Shown: piece by piece, positions 1 to 12,399 of the stretch
How positions within the stretch are numbered: the first letter of the stretch is position 1
Layout of the letters: the number at the start of each line of letters is the position of its first letter
Translations under genes and position numbers: made by a program
Source of the DNA: Poronia punctata
Taxonomy: Eukaryota; Ascomycota; Sordariomycetes; Xylariales; Xylariaceae
Direction: 5' to 3'
Assembly (NCBI GenBank): GCA_022579005.1
Contig: MU401869.1
Coordinates: 1 to 20,340 of the forward strand
DNA: 20,340 nt
The notes under the pieces: generated by a model
The model's input: the letters and a program-made list of their open reading frames with translations, nothing else
Databases searched by the model: none
What the model was told of the DNA's origin: nothing

Positions 1-3000
1 GTAAATAGTTTTATAAAGTTTTTAATATAAAATAAGTAAGCAAGCTTTTTATAATAAATTAATTTAGTTAATATTAAAGCTATTTAAACTAAAATAAACT
101 AGCTTGTTACTATAAAAGTATAAAAAAACTAAAAAAATAAATTAAAATAATTTAAAATACTATAACTATTACTATAAAAGCTATAATACTATAAAATAAA
201 AGTATTATATATAGCTATAAAATAAACTAGTATATTAGCTTATTTTAAAAAGGTATGTTAGATTTAATAAGTTATAAAATAATAAAAATTAATATAATGC
301 CTATATAGTAAAAGTTATATAGCTATAGTAAGGATTATTATAAAAAAAAGGTCTTTTTATAAAGGGTTTTTCCCTACTTATTTAGTATGTGCAGATTTTG
401 TAAAAAAAAGAAGTTTTACCTTTTTATATATATATTAATTAATATATACGATTTAGCTATTTTGCTAGTTTTAATAGCTAGTTTATAAGCTATATAATAT
501 TTAAAGTGCTTAGCTACTATAATAACTTTTTTTTTAAATTTACTTTTATTATTATACTTAATATATAACGCGCTATTATAGCAATATATTATATATTTAT
601 AAAAAAACTTAAATATTAATTTAAAGTTTACTTGCTAAAAAGCTTTAGCTTTTAAAAAGCTATTTATTTATATTATACTTTAATTAAGTAAAGTCTTTTT
701 ATAAAATAATATAGTTTAAATATTAATAACTTATAAGTATAAAAAGTTAATAAAAACATTATACTAGTCTTATTTTTTAAGTAAGCTACTTTATAACTTT
801 TAATAGTTAAAATAAAATTTAATTACTAAATAAACATTTTTAATAAAGTTAAGCTAGTAATAAAGTTATAAAATTTATTAAATTATTAAGTTAATTTCTT
901 TATAGCTAAAAGCTAAGTAGATTTTTTAAATAATTAACTTGCATTTTTTAAAAAATTAATATATTGCTTAAACATAAAACGCTAAGTTGCTTATTTTTAT
1001 AAAGTACTATTATATATAAAGTATTAATATATATAATTTTTAAATTTTTTTTATTTACGTTTATTATTATAACGTTTTAAAATAATATTAGTAATAAAAA
1101 ATTAAGCAATTTTTTAATTTTTTTAAGTTTATTAAATTATAAGCTTTAATAGTAGCTTAATAAGCTAAATTAAATAGCTAAAGTAAGTAACTAATAATTA
1201 AATTTTAAAGCTTTATTTATATTTACTTTTAAGTTAACTTAAACTATATTAACGTAAATAAATATAGCGCTAAGCTAAGTATTAATAAATTATTTTATAT
1301 TTTTTTTACTTATTATTATTATTATTAATAAGCTTTTAAAGTTGCTAAAATAAGCTATTTATAGCTATATACTTTTTTTTTATATATAGTAAAGCTTAAA
1401 GTTAAATATTTTAATATATAAAATTTACTAAGTAAAAATTATATTTAAAAAAGTATAAAACTTATTATTTAGCTAAGTAATTAAAACTTTTATATTAGTT
1501 TTTAAAATAAATTATATATTATAAAAGTAGTTTTATAAACGCTTTAATAACTTAATAACACTAAAACCTTTTTTTTATAGCGTTATAGTTTAACTTAAAG
1601 TTTTTAATATTTTAACTTATATTAAGCTAGTTTAATTTTTTTATTTACTTTTTAAGCTAAAATATATTTTTATTTAATTTTAAAAATATTAGTTTAAAAG
1701 TAAATTTGCTTATTTTTATAATTAATAATAATTAAAAGCAATATATTAATTAAAATAAGCTTTAACTAATTTATAAATTATTATTACTTACTTTTTTAAA
1801 TAAAAGCTATATTTTTTTTAAAAAAAGTAGTAAAAAATATATAAATTTAAAAGTAGTTTTAAATTTATATTTTATAGTAAATAATAACTTTAAAAAAAGG
1901 TTTAATATTTATAATATTTTTATATATAAGCTATTTTTTAATTTTAATAACTTTTGTACTAATAAGCTTTTTTTTATATATTTTATATATAAACTTAATA
2001 ATTTTATAAATTAATAATATTATTTACTTTTTATAGCACTTAAAGTAAAGCTAGCTAGTTTTAAGTTAAAAAATATAGCGTTAATATTTTTTAAATACTT
2101 TAAAATAAATTACTTAACTTTAAAAGCAACTTTTTAATTATTATAATATAATATAAAGCTTTTAATTTTTATATTATTAAAAAAAGTTGATATTTTTAAA
2201 AAGTAATATTAAAAAAAACTTATATAATAACTTATAAAAACTAAGCAACAAAATTTATATAGCTTTAAAGCAAAAGTATTATTTAAAATAACTTAAATAA
2301 AATATTAAATATAATTAAAGTATAGTTATATATAAACAAATTAATTTAATTATAGCTAAAAAATATGTTACTAACTAATATAATAATATATATAGCAAAT
2401 TATTTTATAAACTTATTATAGCTTTATAGTAGTATAGCGTTTTAAATAATAATAGCGTTTAGCTTAGTAGCTAAGTTAATAAAGTATAAGCTTTTTTTAA
2501 GCTTTTTAACTATAAACTATATATTATAATATAGCAAGCTTATTTTTTTAAAAACCTTATTTTTTAAGTATATTTATAAAACCTTAATAACTTTATTTTT
2601 TACTTATATAAAAATTAAAATGCTTTTAGCTTATTATACTTTATAAAGCACTATTTTAATTTTATATAGTAAAGTAATATTATTATTAGCACGTTTTATT
2701 TTTAAAAAGTCTTATACTAAAGCTAATTCTTTATAAAAAAGTTTTTGTTAGTAAAACTGTTTTTTTTATATTAATAAAGTTAGTTTTTTTAATTTTTAAA
2801 GTAGTTTTATAACTTTTTTTTAAGTAAGCTATGCTTTATAAAAGTATTTTATAAATTAAAGCTAAATATTTTTATAAATACTTTTTTATTATAACTTAGC
2901 TTTATTTTTAACGTTTATAACCTTTTTTAATAGCTTTTTTTTTAGTTATATATATTTAAAAAGTTATTTTATTTAATAAAATATTATTAAAAAAATAAAC

Positions 3001-5820
3001 TTTTTTAGCTTTACTTTTATATATAATAAAAATATTAAATAACTTAATTAAAGTATTTAATTAATTTGCTTTTTTAGCAGTTATAATACTAGCTTATTAA
3101 GCTTTATAATAAACCTTTTAAGTAGTATTATAAAAAATATTTATAAAAGCGTTATTATACAATATAGCTTATATTGTTTTATTATTAGCTAAATTAATTA
3201 AAAATATATTAAAGAAGCTAAAATTAATATTATACTTATAACTAAATAGTATAATGCTTTTAAATTAAGTAAGGCTAAAGCTAAAAATATTTAAAAGTAA
3301 GCTTTTTTAATATTAAGCACTATATTAAAAATATTTTTTTAAAGTATGCTATAAAAAGCAGCATTATAATTTATAACTAAAATAATATTTTAACTATAGC
3401 AAAATAAGTTAAACTTATTATTATTATTATTATTAGCTACTTTTTTAATAATTATTTAATAAAGCTTTATTATATTATTTGCTAGCTATAAAAAAAAGCA
3501 AATAGTAGCTAGTTTTTTAAAACGTTAATAATTTTAAATAGCTTTAATAAAAACTAGTTTTTTATAAATACTATTAAGATTTTAATTTTTATTTTTTTAA
3601 ACTATATATTATATAAAAAGTAAATATTTTAATAGTATAAAAATATATTTATTTTAATAATAAAACTTATACTTAAAAGTTAAAAAAAAAAGCATATTGC
3701 TTTAAAATAATATATATAAAAAAATTAATACTTTGCTTAGTAAGCTATATTTTAGTTTTAAAAATACTAGTATAGCTAACTTTATTAATATTATTACTAT
3801 AGCTTTTTTAAATAAAACTAGTTTATTAAACTAATAAAGCATACTTTAAAATATATATTTTAATAATAAAGCTAGCTTATATACTAGTATTAATAACTTT
3901 TATAATAAGCTTACTTTGCTTTTTTATGCTTATAATAATAATATTTTTAAAGCAAGTTTAAATATAGTTAATAACTATATATTGCTTTAAAGCTATAAAA
4001 AATATTTAAAATTAAGTTAGTTTTAAATTAAAGCTTTAAGCGCTTAGTTAAATATTATTTTATAAAATATTAAAAGCAATTATTATAATATTAATATAAA
4101 AATAGCTGCTTATATTAATTACTTATTATAATATATTTTTAATAAGCTAAAATCTAGTTTACTAAACTAAAACTATAAAGTAATTAATTAATTTTAAAAG
4201 CATAATTATATTAAGCTATAAGCTAAGTAGCTTACTAAAGTTTATAATATTAATTAAAACTTAACTTTTACTTTTTTAGCTAAACTTATATTTAATATTT
4301 TTAAGCGCTATATAAATAGTTTTTTTACTTTTAATTATAGCGTTTTAAATAATATAGCTAACTTAATAAATTAATATATTAGCAAAGCTTAGTATTTTAA
4401 AAATTATGTTTTTAAGCATAACATTAATTTTTTTTAAAAGTAATTTATTAACTTTAATATTTTATAACTATTAAGCTTTTATATAAATATTAAGCGCTTT
4501 TTTTATATTAGCTTTTTTACTTTTAAGTATATTTTTTATAGTAATAAAAAGTAAATTAAACATTTTAACTTTTAAAGCAACTAATTAAATATTTAATTAT
4601 AATAAAATATTTTTTTTTAAGCAAAAACCTTTATAAATATTTAATAAAAGTAAACTTATATAAAAAGTAGCTTATATTAGTTAATAGCAAATACTTTAGC
4701 AGCTATTTTATTATTGCTTTTTTTTAGCTTTTTTATAATTTTAATACTATTAAAGTTAATAATAATAATATAAATAAAATTTTAAGTTTAGTTTTTATAA
4801 ATATAGCTTTTGCTTTTATATATAAATAAGTTATTATTTTAATATAAAGCTTTAACTATGCTTATATTATTAGTATAAGTAAAAAGTTTAATATTAATAA
4901 CGTTTTTTATAGCTAAAGCATTTTGTTAATTTTAAGTATTAGCTACTTATATTAGTTAAATATATTTGATTTATACTTATTATACTACTTTAAAAGCTAT
5001 ATTTTGTAAAATTAAATTATACCTTTTAAGTTTATAATATACTAAAAAGTAAAAGTTATAATTATTAGCTAAGTTATTTTTTTAAATATAGTATAATGGT
5101 TTAATTTTAATATTTTTATGCTTTTAGCTAAATATAATAATATTACTAAATAAAGCAATATATTAAATAAGCTTAAATAAGCGCTTTTTTTTAAAGTACT
5201 ACTAATTATTAAAATATATAATTTTATTTTTATTAAAGTTATATACTTTTAAATAATTTTATTATAAGTAAAAGCTTTTTAAATATACTTAATACTTATA
5301 ACTAAATATTTTTTAATTTAAATAGCTTTAATAACTTTTTTATTTTTATTTACTATAATTACTTTAATAGTTTATTAAATATATTGTAGCTTATATGCTT
5401 TGCTAATTATAATTAATAAAAAGCTAAAAAGCTAGTTAACTTATTATTTTTTATTACTTTTTTATAATAACTTTTAGCTAACCTATTATAATTTTAATAT
5501 TTTAAAAATATAAAGTAAACTTATTTATAATAACAATAAGCTTTTATTTTATAATAATTACTAGCTAGCTATTAACTATAGCTATACTTTTTGCTTATTA
5601 AGCGTTTTATTAATTTTTAAGCTAAGTTATAATAGCTTTAATAAAGTATAAGTAAAAAAGCTTATTAAGCTTTTTAAAAAGCTTAGACTTTTTTTAAATA
5701 AGCTAAAAACTTTTTTATTTTACTTTTAATGTCTTTAAAAGCAAAATTTGTTTATAACTTAAAAGTTAAGCTTATTATAAAAGCTTTTATAACTAAATTA
5801 TTTAAAGTTACTAAATCTTA
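1..5820. other. Heavily RIP-mutated AT-rich DNA, no recognisable gene
   Basis: This stretch is dominated by A/T runs and TA steps. All six frames are broken by TAA/TAG, and no open frame of useful length is visible. The remaining G and C are almost all in AGCT, TAGC, ACT or AGT contexts, as expected after RIP of repeated DNA. Since inverted-repeat arm 1 begins at about 5821 only because arm 2 runs off the window there, part of this stretch may be the continuation of the same element. A plus-strand stretch near 3140-3330 reads as a fairly stop-poor peptide, but I could not match it to any family. I found no RNA gene, terminator or intact transposon end. Confidence 0.7.
235..520 (+). repeat. 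Dispersed direct repeat, copy A
   Basis: This segment resembles 16110-16390 in the same orientation. Shared landmarks in the same order are: ATTAATATAATGC, a TATAGTAAAA block, ATAGCTA-AGTAA-GATTATTAT, a run of A then a CTTTTTATAAA-like stretch, CCTA-TTATTTAGTAT, and TTAGCTAT-TTGCTA-GTTTTAATA. The two copies differ by many substitutions and small indels, as expected for RIP-diverged copies. The edges are estimates, because similarity fades into AT-rich background on both sides. I do not recognise the parent element. It could be an LTR, a transposon end or a short dispersed repeat. Confidence 0.6.
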
Positions 5821-7785
5821 GTTAATAAATAAAAAAATAACTTAAATTATAAAGTTAAATATTTTTTTAAAAAAGCTTTAAATTATAACGTTGTTAAAAT
5901 ATAGCTTATTATAAGCTTTAACATTTTAATAAAAAAAATAATATTGTTAAAAGTATTTATATAAGCTTTTAATATTATTTAATTAAATTATTTTTTTATA
6001 GTTATAAAATATAGTAATAGTAAAAAGCTTTTACTTAAAATTATTTAAATAAAAATAATACTTAATAGCGTTATAAGCAATATTTTAGTATATATAGTTT
6101 TTTAAAAAAAAAATTAACTACTTATAAACTTTATAAGTTAAAGCATATTAAAATAATAGTTAAATATAAGCTTTTAAAGTTATATAATAATTATTAAAGT
6201 AGTAAAAAGTCTTTTTAAGCTAGTTTATTGCTTTAGTATTGTTAAAAAAAAAGTTAAAACGCTTTAAAAAGTTAAAATAGGTTATATATTGCTAAAAAAC
6301 ATATAAGTTATATAAAAAGGTAGCAAAATAGTTAATAAAAACTAAAATTAAGTTTTTATAGCTTATAGTTAAAATATTAAAAGTAAAAGTTAAAATAAGT
6401 TTTTTGCTAAAAAGTAATAATAAAGCAAAAGTTTTAGCTAACTTAAAAGCTTTAAGCTTTAAGTTAATAATAAAAAATATAATAAAGCTAGCTAAGTATA
6501 AGTAAATAGTTAAAAACATTATTTTTTAAGTAAAAGCAAAGTTTAATAAACTACTTTAGTATTACTTTAAAATAAAAAATCTAAGTAGTATAAAGTAGCA
6601 GCTTAAATTATAATTTTTATTTATAAAATTATAAAGTTTTATAAAAAGTAACGTATTAAATAAAACAAACTATATAAAATAATATAAGCTAAAATAATAA
6701 AGTATAAATATATTAAAAAGCTAATATTAACTAAAAAAAAAACGTATTAGTTAGTATTTATATTTAGTTAAAATTTAAAAACTTTTATTTAAGCAAGCTG
6801 TTAATTTTTAAAGTTTTTATTAAAAATTTAATTTTTAAGTTACTTAGATTTTCAATTGCTAGCTTATATATACGTAGCTTTAAGTATAGCAAACTTTTTT
6901 ATACTTTATAAAATATGCTACTTTCTATTTATTTATTATAATATTTAAAATCTTTTAGTTTTTTATTTTTTTTAGTTTTTTAGCTGCTTATTTTCTAGTT
7001 TTGTTGGTTTTTTAGCAATTTATTTTTTAGTTTTTCTTTAGTTTTTTTATATTTTTAGTTTTTTTAAATTACTATTAAAAATATTTTTTAAGTTATAGTT
7101 TTATAGTTCTATTAAACTAAAAATAATAAGCTAGCTAAGTTATACTTTATAGCTTTAGCTTTATAGCTTAACTTATATAGCTTTTATTGCTTAGTTTTAA
7201 ACTATAATAATTTAGTTATTTTTAAAGCTTTTTTATAATATATTATTTTTATACTAAAGCTTTTAGCTAATTTTTATAGTTTTTAAAGTTTAATGTAAGC
7301 TAGTATTTTGTTTTTGTTTTTTAGTTAAATTGTTAGCAATATTAAAAACTTATTACATTTTTAGCTTTTATACGTTTATATATATAAGCATATTATTAAT
7401 TTATAGCTTTTTATTTTTTATATAATCTATTTTATAAAAAAATACTTTTATAAGTTTTATATTTAAGTAATATTACTAGTATAATAAAATTAAAAGTTTT
7501 TTAAAATTACTTTAACTTTATACTAAAAAACGTTTAGCTAAAGTAAATATATTAACTAGGTTTTAAAAGCTTTATATTAATTATAACTTTATAAAAGTAT
7601 TTTAAAAAGTATAACTTAGTATATTATATATATAATAAATAGCTAGGTATTTAAGTTTAAAAAGCAACGCAAAAATAATAGCTATATATATAAAAACAAA
7701 AATCAAGCTAGCCCCTTTTAGTTTTGTAGCTACCTTATAATATAAGGCATAACTAGCATATATGCTAATTACGTTGCAATATATA
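5821..7785 (-). repeat. Large inverted repeat, arm 1 (RIP-degraded mobile element copy)
   Basis: The reverse complement of this arm aligns almost without gaps to 18348-20340. Hand alignment of 6292-6519 with its partner starting at 19644 gives 12 differences in 228 bases, 9 of them transitions, so about 95% identity there. The total offset changes by only about 30 bases along the arm. The outer limit (5821) is set by the window end in arm 2, so the real repeat may run further left. The inner limit, near 7779-7790, is where similarity stops. Two short minus-strand open frames lie here (6292-6519 and 7602-7838). Their translations match no family I know. The first is interrupted by TAA in arm 2. 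The second stays alignable in arm 2 for about 45 codons with the same frame, so the former coding strand was probably minus here and plus in arm 2. The element class is unknown. Confidence 0.85.
6950..7075 (-). repeat. T-rich low-complexity tract (arm 1 copy of the CTAAAAAA minisatellite)
   Basis: This is a run of TTTTTTAG-like units, the complement of the CTAAAAAA units in arm 2 (19067-19200). The units here are more irregular and include TTTTCTAG, GTTTTGTTGG and TTTCTTTAG variants, so this copy keeps bases that the other copy has lost. In the presumed coding direction it would give a Lys/Thr-rich, originally perhaps Glu/Thr-rich, repetitive stretch. That interpretation is inference. Confidence 0.5.
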
Positions 7786-9800
7786 TTTAACCTATACATT
7801 ACGCACTGCATAAATAGCAATAATAACCTGTTTAGCAAAAGCTACCGCTAAAAGCATAAAGACCGCTTTTTTAAAAAAGGGAGCTAAAGCTATTGTTTAT
7901 AACTAATATATTTTATGCGCTAAAGCTAAAAAAATTAGCTTAAAGCAAAATAGCTTTTTAATTTACAGCTTTAATATAGTTTTATAAAATAGTTTATAAA
8001 TTATAAGCTAAAAACTTTACTTTTATAAAACTTATAAAAATTGTATGCTATAAGGCTAAAATATATAAAAAGTATTATATTAACAATAAAAATATATTTT
8101 ATTTTAAAAAGTAGCTAGTAATTTTAGTTAAAAAAGCTTTAATAAAGCAACTAATATATTAGCACTATAATAACTTTAAAGCTAAGCATATAAAAAAAAC
8201 TAAAATAGCTAAGTTATTATAGCATAAGTTTTATTAACAAAGCTTAAAGCAAAATGTTTAAAAATATGTTACTAGCTATATATAATATAAAAAAGCTTAA
8301 AAGCTAAAGTATAAGCTTTATAAAAAGCTTTAATTATTATTTTTATTAAAATAATGTTTTTAAAAAATTAGTTTAAATTTTATTATAAAACTATTTTTAT
8401 ATATAAAAGCAAATAGCAACGTTTATAGTATAATTTTAGTTATTATAAACTAGTTTATAAAAATAGTAGTGTTTATTTTTATATAAAAAATACTTAACGC
8501 TATTAAGCTTATAATAATTATATACTATAAAGTAAACTATTAATATAAGTTTTAAAAAAAGATTATAAATAATAAAAATAAACTTATTATAAGTAAATTT
8601 TAAAAAAAGTTTTATAAAGTATAAAAAGTATATTAGTAGCTATTTATTATATAGTATTTTTAAATTAATAGCTAAATAAAATAAATATATTAAACTTTAA
8701 AAAAGTACTTTTATACTTTTTATAATACTAAGCTAAATAGCAAAGTTAAAATATTAGCAAATATTAAGTTTATATATAATAATAACTAATACGCTATTAT
8801 AAGCTATTTATTATTTAAAGCATTATATAAATACTACTTAAAAAGTATTAAATATATACTAAAGCAGCTTTAATTTAATATTTAAAAAGTAAAAAAAAAG
8901 CTATAATAAATAAAAGCTATACGCTATATAATTTATAAGCATTAAAAGCAAGTAATTAAGTTAATATAAAAGTATTATAATAAGCGTTATTTATTAATAA
9001 CGTTTTAAGTAAATAATATAGTAAAGCTATTAATAGCATACTTTAAGTTTAAATATAAAAAAAAGCTAGCTTTTATATATATTTAAGTTAAAGTTTTTAA
9101 AAAAGTAAAAACTTAAGCTTACTAAATTAAATTGCTTAAAATTTATTTTTAAGCTTATAATACGTTTTTTATATTATTACTTAAACTATAAATAAACTAG
9201 CTAAAAAGTAGCAATTATATAGCATTACTTAAGTTAAAACATAAATAAAAAAAATAAGCAATAAAAAATATTGTTTAGTATTAATATAACTAAAGTAAAT
9301 AAAAATATTTAATAAAATAAAAAAGCTACGTAGTAAAATATAATACGTAAAAGCTTGCTAAGCATTTAGTAAATATAAGCTATTTACTAAACTAATATAA
9401 AAAAAAAGTTAAAAGGTTTATATTAAATAAAATAATAAGTAAAGTAATTATATTAATATATAAGCACTAAAGGTTATAAAAATATAAAACTTAGCTAATA
9501 AAAAATAGTAAGCTGTTGCTAAGCAATTAGCTAGGTTATAGTACTATAAAAACTAAAACTTATATATAAATAAACTTATAGCAACTTTAACTTAGCTACT
9601 AATATAAAAAATACTATTATTAAATAAGATATTAATAAGTAAAAGCTAAAAAGCAGCTAATTAAAAAAAATATACAATATTAAAAAAATAACTATAATTA
9701 GTTATAAAAAAAAGACTATAATAACTAAAATAAATAAAAGCTATAGCTAAGGTTATAAATATATTATAAATTATATTATTTTAAATAAACTTAAAAATGC
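7786..9800. other. RIP-degraded AT-rich DNA between inverted-repeat arm 1 and the gypsy relic
   Basis: There is no intact ORF here. The first ~100 bases (7786-7890) are somewhat less mutated and keep CpG and CpC steps such as ACCGCT and GACCGC. The remainder is heavily mutated. On the plus strand some stop-poor stretches near 8100-8900 could be the N-terminal (gag) part of the retrotransposon that continues to the right, but no gag or zinc-knuckle motif can be confirmed. I see no LTR, primer-binding site or RNA gene that I could defend. Confidence 0.5.
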
Positions 9801-10929
9801 AAAAAAAATACTTATAATTATAAAATTTATAAAGTAGCTAAAAACAGTCTAGCTTGCTAAAAGTAGTATTAATAAAAACCTAAGTAAGCTAATTTAAGTA
9901 TATATTTAAGTTAGCTAAAAAAATATATTGCGCTTTAATAAAAAGTATTATAGTAGTAGCTTTTAAAACTAAGCTATTAAGCTAATTTTAAATAAAAAGC
10001 TAAAGGTTTAACTAAAGCTATATTAATATTAAGCTAATAAATAGTAAATAATCAATAAGTAGTACTAATAACTTAAAAAGCAACTAAAGTGCTAAGCAAA
10101 TAGTAAATATTAGTTAATTTTTAATATATAGCAGCATAATAAAGGTTTTTATTTTAAAAAAAATATAACTTTTTTTTTAAAAGCAATAGCTTGCTAAAAA
10201 GCTAGCAAAGCTTTTTTAAAACAAAAAATGTAATAACCTATATAAACAATACTTAGTATAACAATATAAGCTTTAAAGTTGTTAACTTTATAGCGTATAT
10301 AGTTATTATAAAAAAAAATACTTATATTTAAAAAAATAGCATAGTAAATAATTTACTAAAAAGTACTAATTAAAATTAATAAAATTTAATAAAGTTAATT
10401 AAATATATATATTTAAAAAATAAGTAGTAAACGTATAAAATAATAAGTATAATAGTTTACTTTATATTAAATATAGCTAGGCTTAAAACGCCAGCAAACG
10501 TAGCAAATATAAAAATTAATATATATATTAGTAGTATAATAAATATAAAGTTTAATACTAAAAATATTAATTTATACTAGTTACTTACTATTTTTATTGT
10601 TAGCAACAAGATTAGCAACTATATAATTAAAGCATAACTAATTAAAATTTAAATAAAAAAGCTATAAGTATATAAAGCTAGTATAAAATAATAGAAAAAA
10701 AGCATTATAGCAAGCGCACTTTTAAAAACTAATAGCAAAAATAAAAAATATAAAAATATTATTATATAAAAAAAACAAAAAATTAATAACTAAGTTTAAA
10801 ATATATTATAATATAAGCTAGCAACTAAGCAATAATAAAGCGCAAAATAAAAGCAGCTAATTAGCTAAAAATATAAAGCTAAAAATTTTTAATATACTTA
10901 TAAATGCTTTATTACTAAAAGCTAATAAC
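9801..10929 (+). pseudogene. Possible gag/protease/RT-side remnant of the Ty3/gypsy element
   Basis: This stretch lies directly upstream of the recognisable RNase H-integrase relic, where gag, protease and reverse transcriptase would be expected. Reading TAA/TAG as former Gln/Arg/Trp gives long Lys/Gln/Asn-rich peptides around 9838-10330 (frame of 9838). A stop-free run of 44 codons lies at 10443-10574. I could not find a confident CCHC knuckle, an aspartic protease D-S/T-G, or a YxDD reverse transcriptase box. Either these are mutated beyond recognition by eye or part of the element is deleted. The assignment rests on position, not on motifs. Confidence 0.3.
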
Positions 10930-11379
10930 TTAAAAAAGGAGGAAATATAATAAAGTACTTATTTATAAAACCTACTAACTATGCTACTAGTATATAGACT
11001 ATAAATAAGCTAAACCTACGCTAACTATTAGCTATAGTTTAGCTAGTTATACCCTTTTTTATTTTTTTAGCTAGCCTGGTTACTTACTTAGTTAACTAAA
11101 CAAAAGTTATTTAATATACTTAGTTTTTAAAATCGCTAGGAATATTACTTTGCAACTACCTTATTATTTAAACCTTTATACTTAGTTTAACTATAAAATT
11201 AAAGCGCTATAGCTTTAAAAAATAGCGCTAAATATAAAAAGCTAAAAAAAAAGCTTGCTTATAAAAATAGCAAAAGTAGCAAAGCAAGCATATATAGTAA
11301 AAATTACATTTTAACTAACTTAAAAAAAAGTTAATAGTTAAAATAAAATATAGCAGTATTTATATATGCGATATATTAT
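10930..11379 (+). pseudogene. Reverse transcriptase C-terminal/connection region remnant (tentative)
   Basis: The frame of positions 11042-11340 gives a peptide with segments such as QPGYLLSQ and LQLPYYLNLY when TAG/TAA are read as Gln. These resemble the G-(Y/W)-(L/Y)-R...Y segment that follows the reverse transcriptase fingers/palm in fungal gypsy elements, just before RNase H. No YxDD box is visible upstream at the expected distance, so the catalytic part of the reverse transcriptase is either unrecognisable or deleted. The call depends mainly on adjacency to the well-supported RNase H. Confidence 0.35.
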
Positions 11380-11862
11380 ATACTATTACCATTTAAATAA
11401 GCTGCTTTTTATAAAAGTTAATATCTATAAAAAAGCATGTAAACTTATAGCTTTTTAGCTAAAAGATAAATAAAATAAAGTTTTTATTTTTAATAAAAGT
11501 ATATTAGTATTATAAGTTAAGGTAATTATTTTTTATTAAAGTTAACTAGCTTAGTTAAAAAAAGTATAAGTTAACTAAAGCAAAAATAGTAACGCTTATA
11601 TAAAGTTATAAAAAGGTTAAAAAATAGTTTACTTTAGCTATAGTTTTGTTAACATGCTTATAAACTATATAGTAACTAAAAACATTATTATATATATATT
11701 ACTATAAACAATAAACTTAAATAAAGCAAACTTAAAGCTTATAAACGCTATAAATTATTTATTTTAATTTTTGCTAAAGATTTATTATATTTTTAAAATA
11801 CTAAACGTTATACTAAACGCTTTATTATAACTACTACAAAAGCTTAAAAAATAATACTATAT
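11380..11862 (+). pseudogene. Ty3/gypsy RNase H domain, decayed
   Basis: In the live enzyme this domain would degrade the RNA strand of the RNA:DNA hybrid during reverse transcription. Near 11402-11455 the frame reads LLFIKVNIYKKACKLIAF, matching the RNase H start P-L-x-I-x-V-D-x-S-K in fungal gypsy pol. The first catalytic Asp codon is now AAT (11420-11422). At 11550-11630 a shifted frame gives KKYKLTKAKIVTLI, corresponding to the family's E-R-x-Y-W-P-T-E-x-E motif, followed by KKV. At 11717-11840, in the original frame, LNKANLKLINAINYL and LNVILNALLQL match the family pattern D-K-x-N-L-R-L-(V/I)-x-A-x-x-Y-L and the closing N-x-(V/I)-P-D-A-L-S-R-L. All interrupting stops are TAA or TAG. The two frame changes may be true indels. 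Confidence 0.75.
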
Positions 11863-12121
11863 AAAAGCAAACTAATTAAGCATATTAAATAATATTTAAA
11901 ATAATATAGCTAGTTAAGCATATATAGCTAACATATTTAATAAAAAAACTAATAAACCTATAGCTATACTAGTTTTTAGCAATATTTTTAAAGCAAAAAT
12001 TATTAAAAAATATAAAATAAACTTTAAGTATAATAAAATAATAAAAATAGTAATTAAGTATATAAAAAAAGCTGCAAACTTAAAAAAAGCTTGTTTAACT
12101 TAACTAGTTTAGTATTAAAGC

Positions 12122-12375
12122 AAAGTTACCCCTTTATTTATAATTAAAAATAAGCTATTATATTACATTTATATTAATAAGCAAAAAAACCTATACTTTT
12201 TATAATTATATATTAAAAATGCTTTAAAGCTTATTTATAATAAGAAATACTACGTTAGCATTTAATATATAATTAATAACTTTAAAAGCATTTATATTAC
12301 TAAAAAAAGAAAAAATGCTAAGTTATTTATTAAGCATCATATAGCATATTTGTAGTACTAAATTAATTAGCAGCT
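12122..12375 (+). pseudogene. Ty3/gypsy integrase N-terminal zinc-binding (HHCC) region, decayed
   Basis: This lies in the same frame as the start of the RNase H. The segment PLFIIKNKLLYYIYINKQKN fits the family's P-F-x-L-x-x-G-L-I-Y-x-x-D-x-x-x-R-x-R that precedes integrase. It is followed by ALKLIYNKKYY, where the zinc-binding His would sit in x-L-x-H-D-x-x-x-H and now appears as Tyr (CAT to TAT). IKHHIAYL then corresponds to the HC-x-x-C part, and the Q-x-N-x-Q-L-L-F stretch to the N/Q-T-x-R-x-P-P-x-G that follows it. At least three of the four zinc ligands appear to be lost. The function is inferred from order and pattern. Confidence 0.6.
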
Positions 12376-12399
12376 ATTATTTAATAAACTTATACTAAT

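Noticed and set aside
6292..6519. 75-codon minus-strand open frame as a gene
   Set aside because: It lies in a repeat arm. The equivalent frame in arm 2 has an in-frame TAA, the composition is Leu/Phe/Ile/Lys-rich as any AT-rich frame would be, and no motif is recognisable.
7602..7838. 78-codon minus-strand open frame as an intact gene
   Set aside because: The copy in arm 2 is stop-broken after about 30 codons, the frame crosses the repeat boundary, and there is no known domain. It is at best a fragment of the element's former coding sequence.
9611..9650. Possible reverse transcriptase YxDD-like reading (LLNKILIS)
   Set aside because: It lacks the Tyr and the paired Asp/Asn, and lies about 1.8 kb before RNase H where about 0.6 kb is expected. 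Chance in AT-rich DNA is likelier.
10934..10945. AAAGGAGGAAAT as a bacterial ribosome binding site
   Set aside because: No ORF follows, and the window has a fungal RIP signature. A purine-rich string inside a decayed gypsy element is the better reading.
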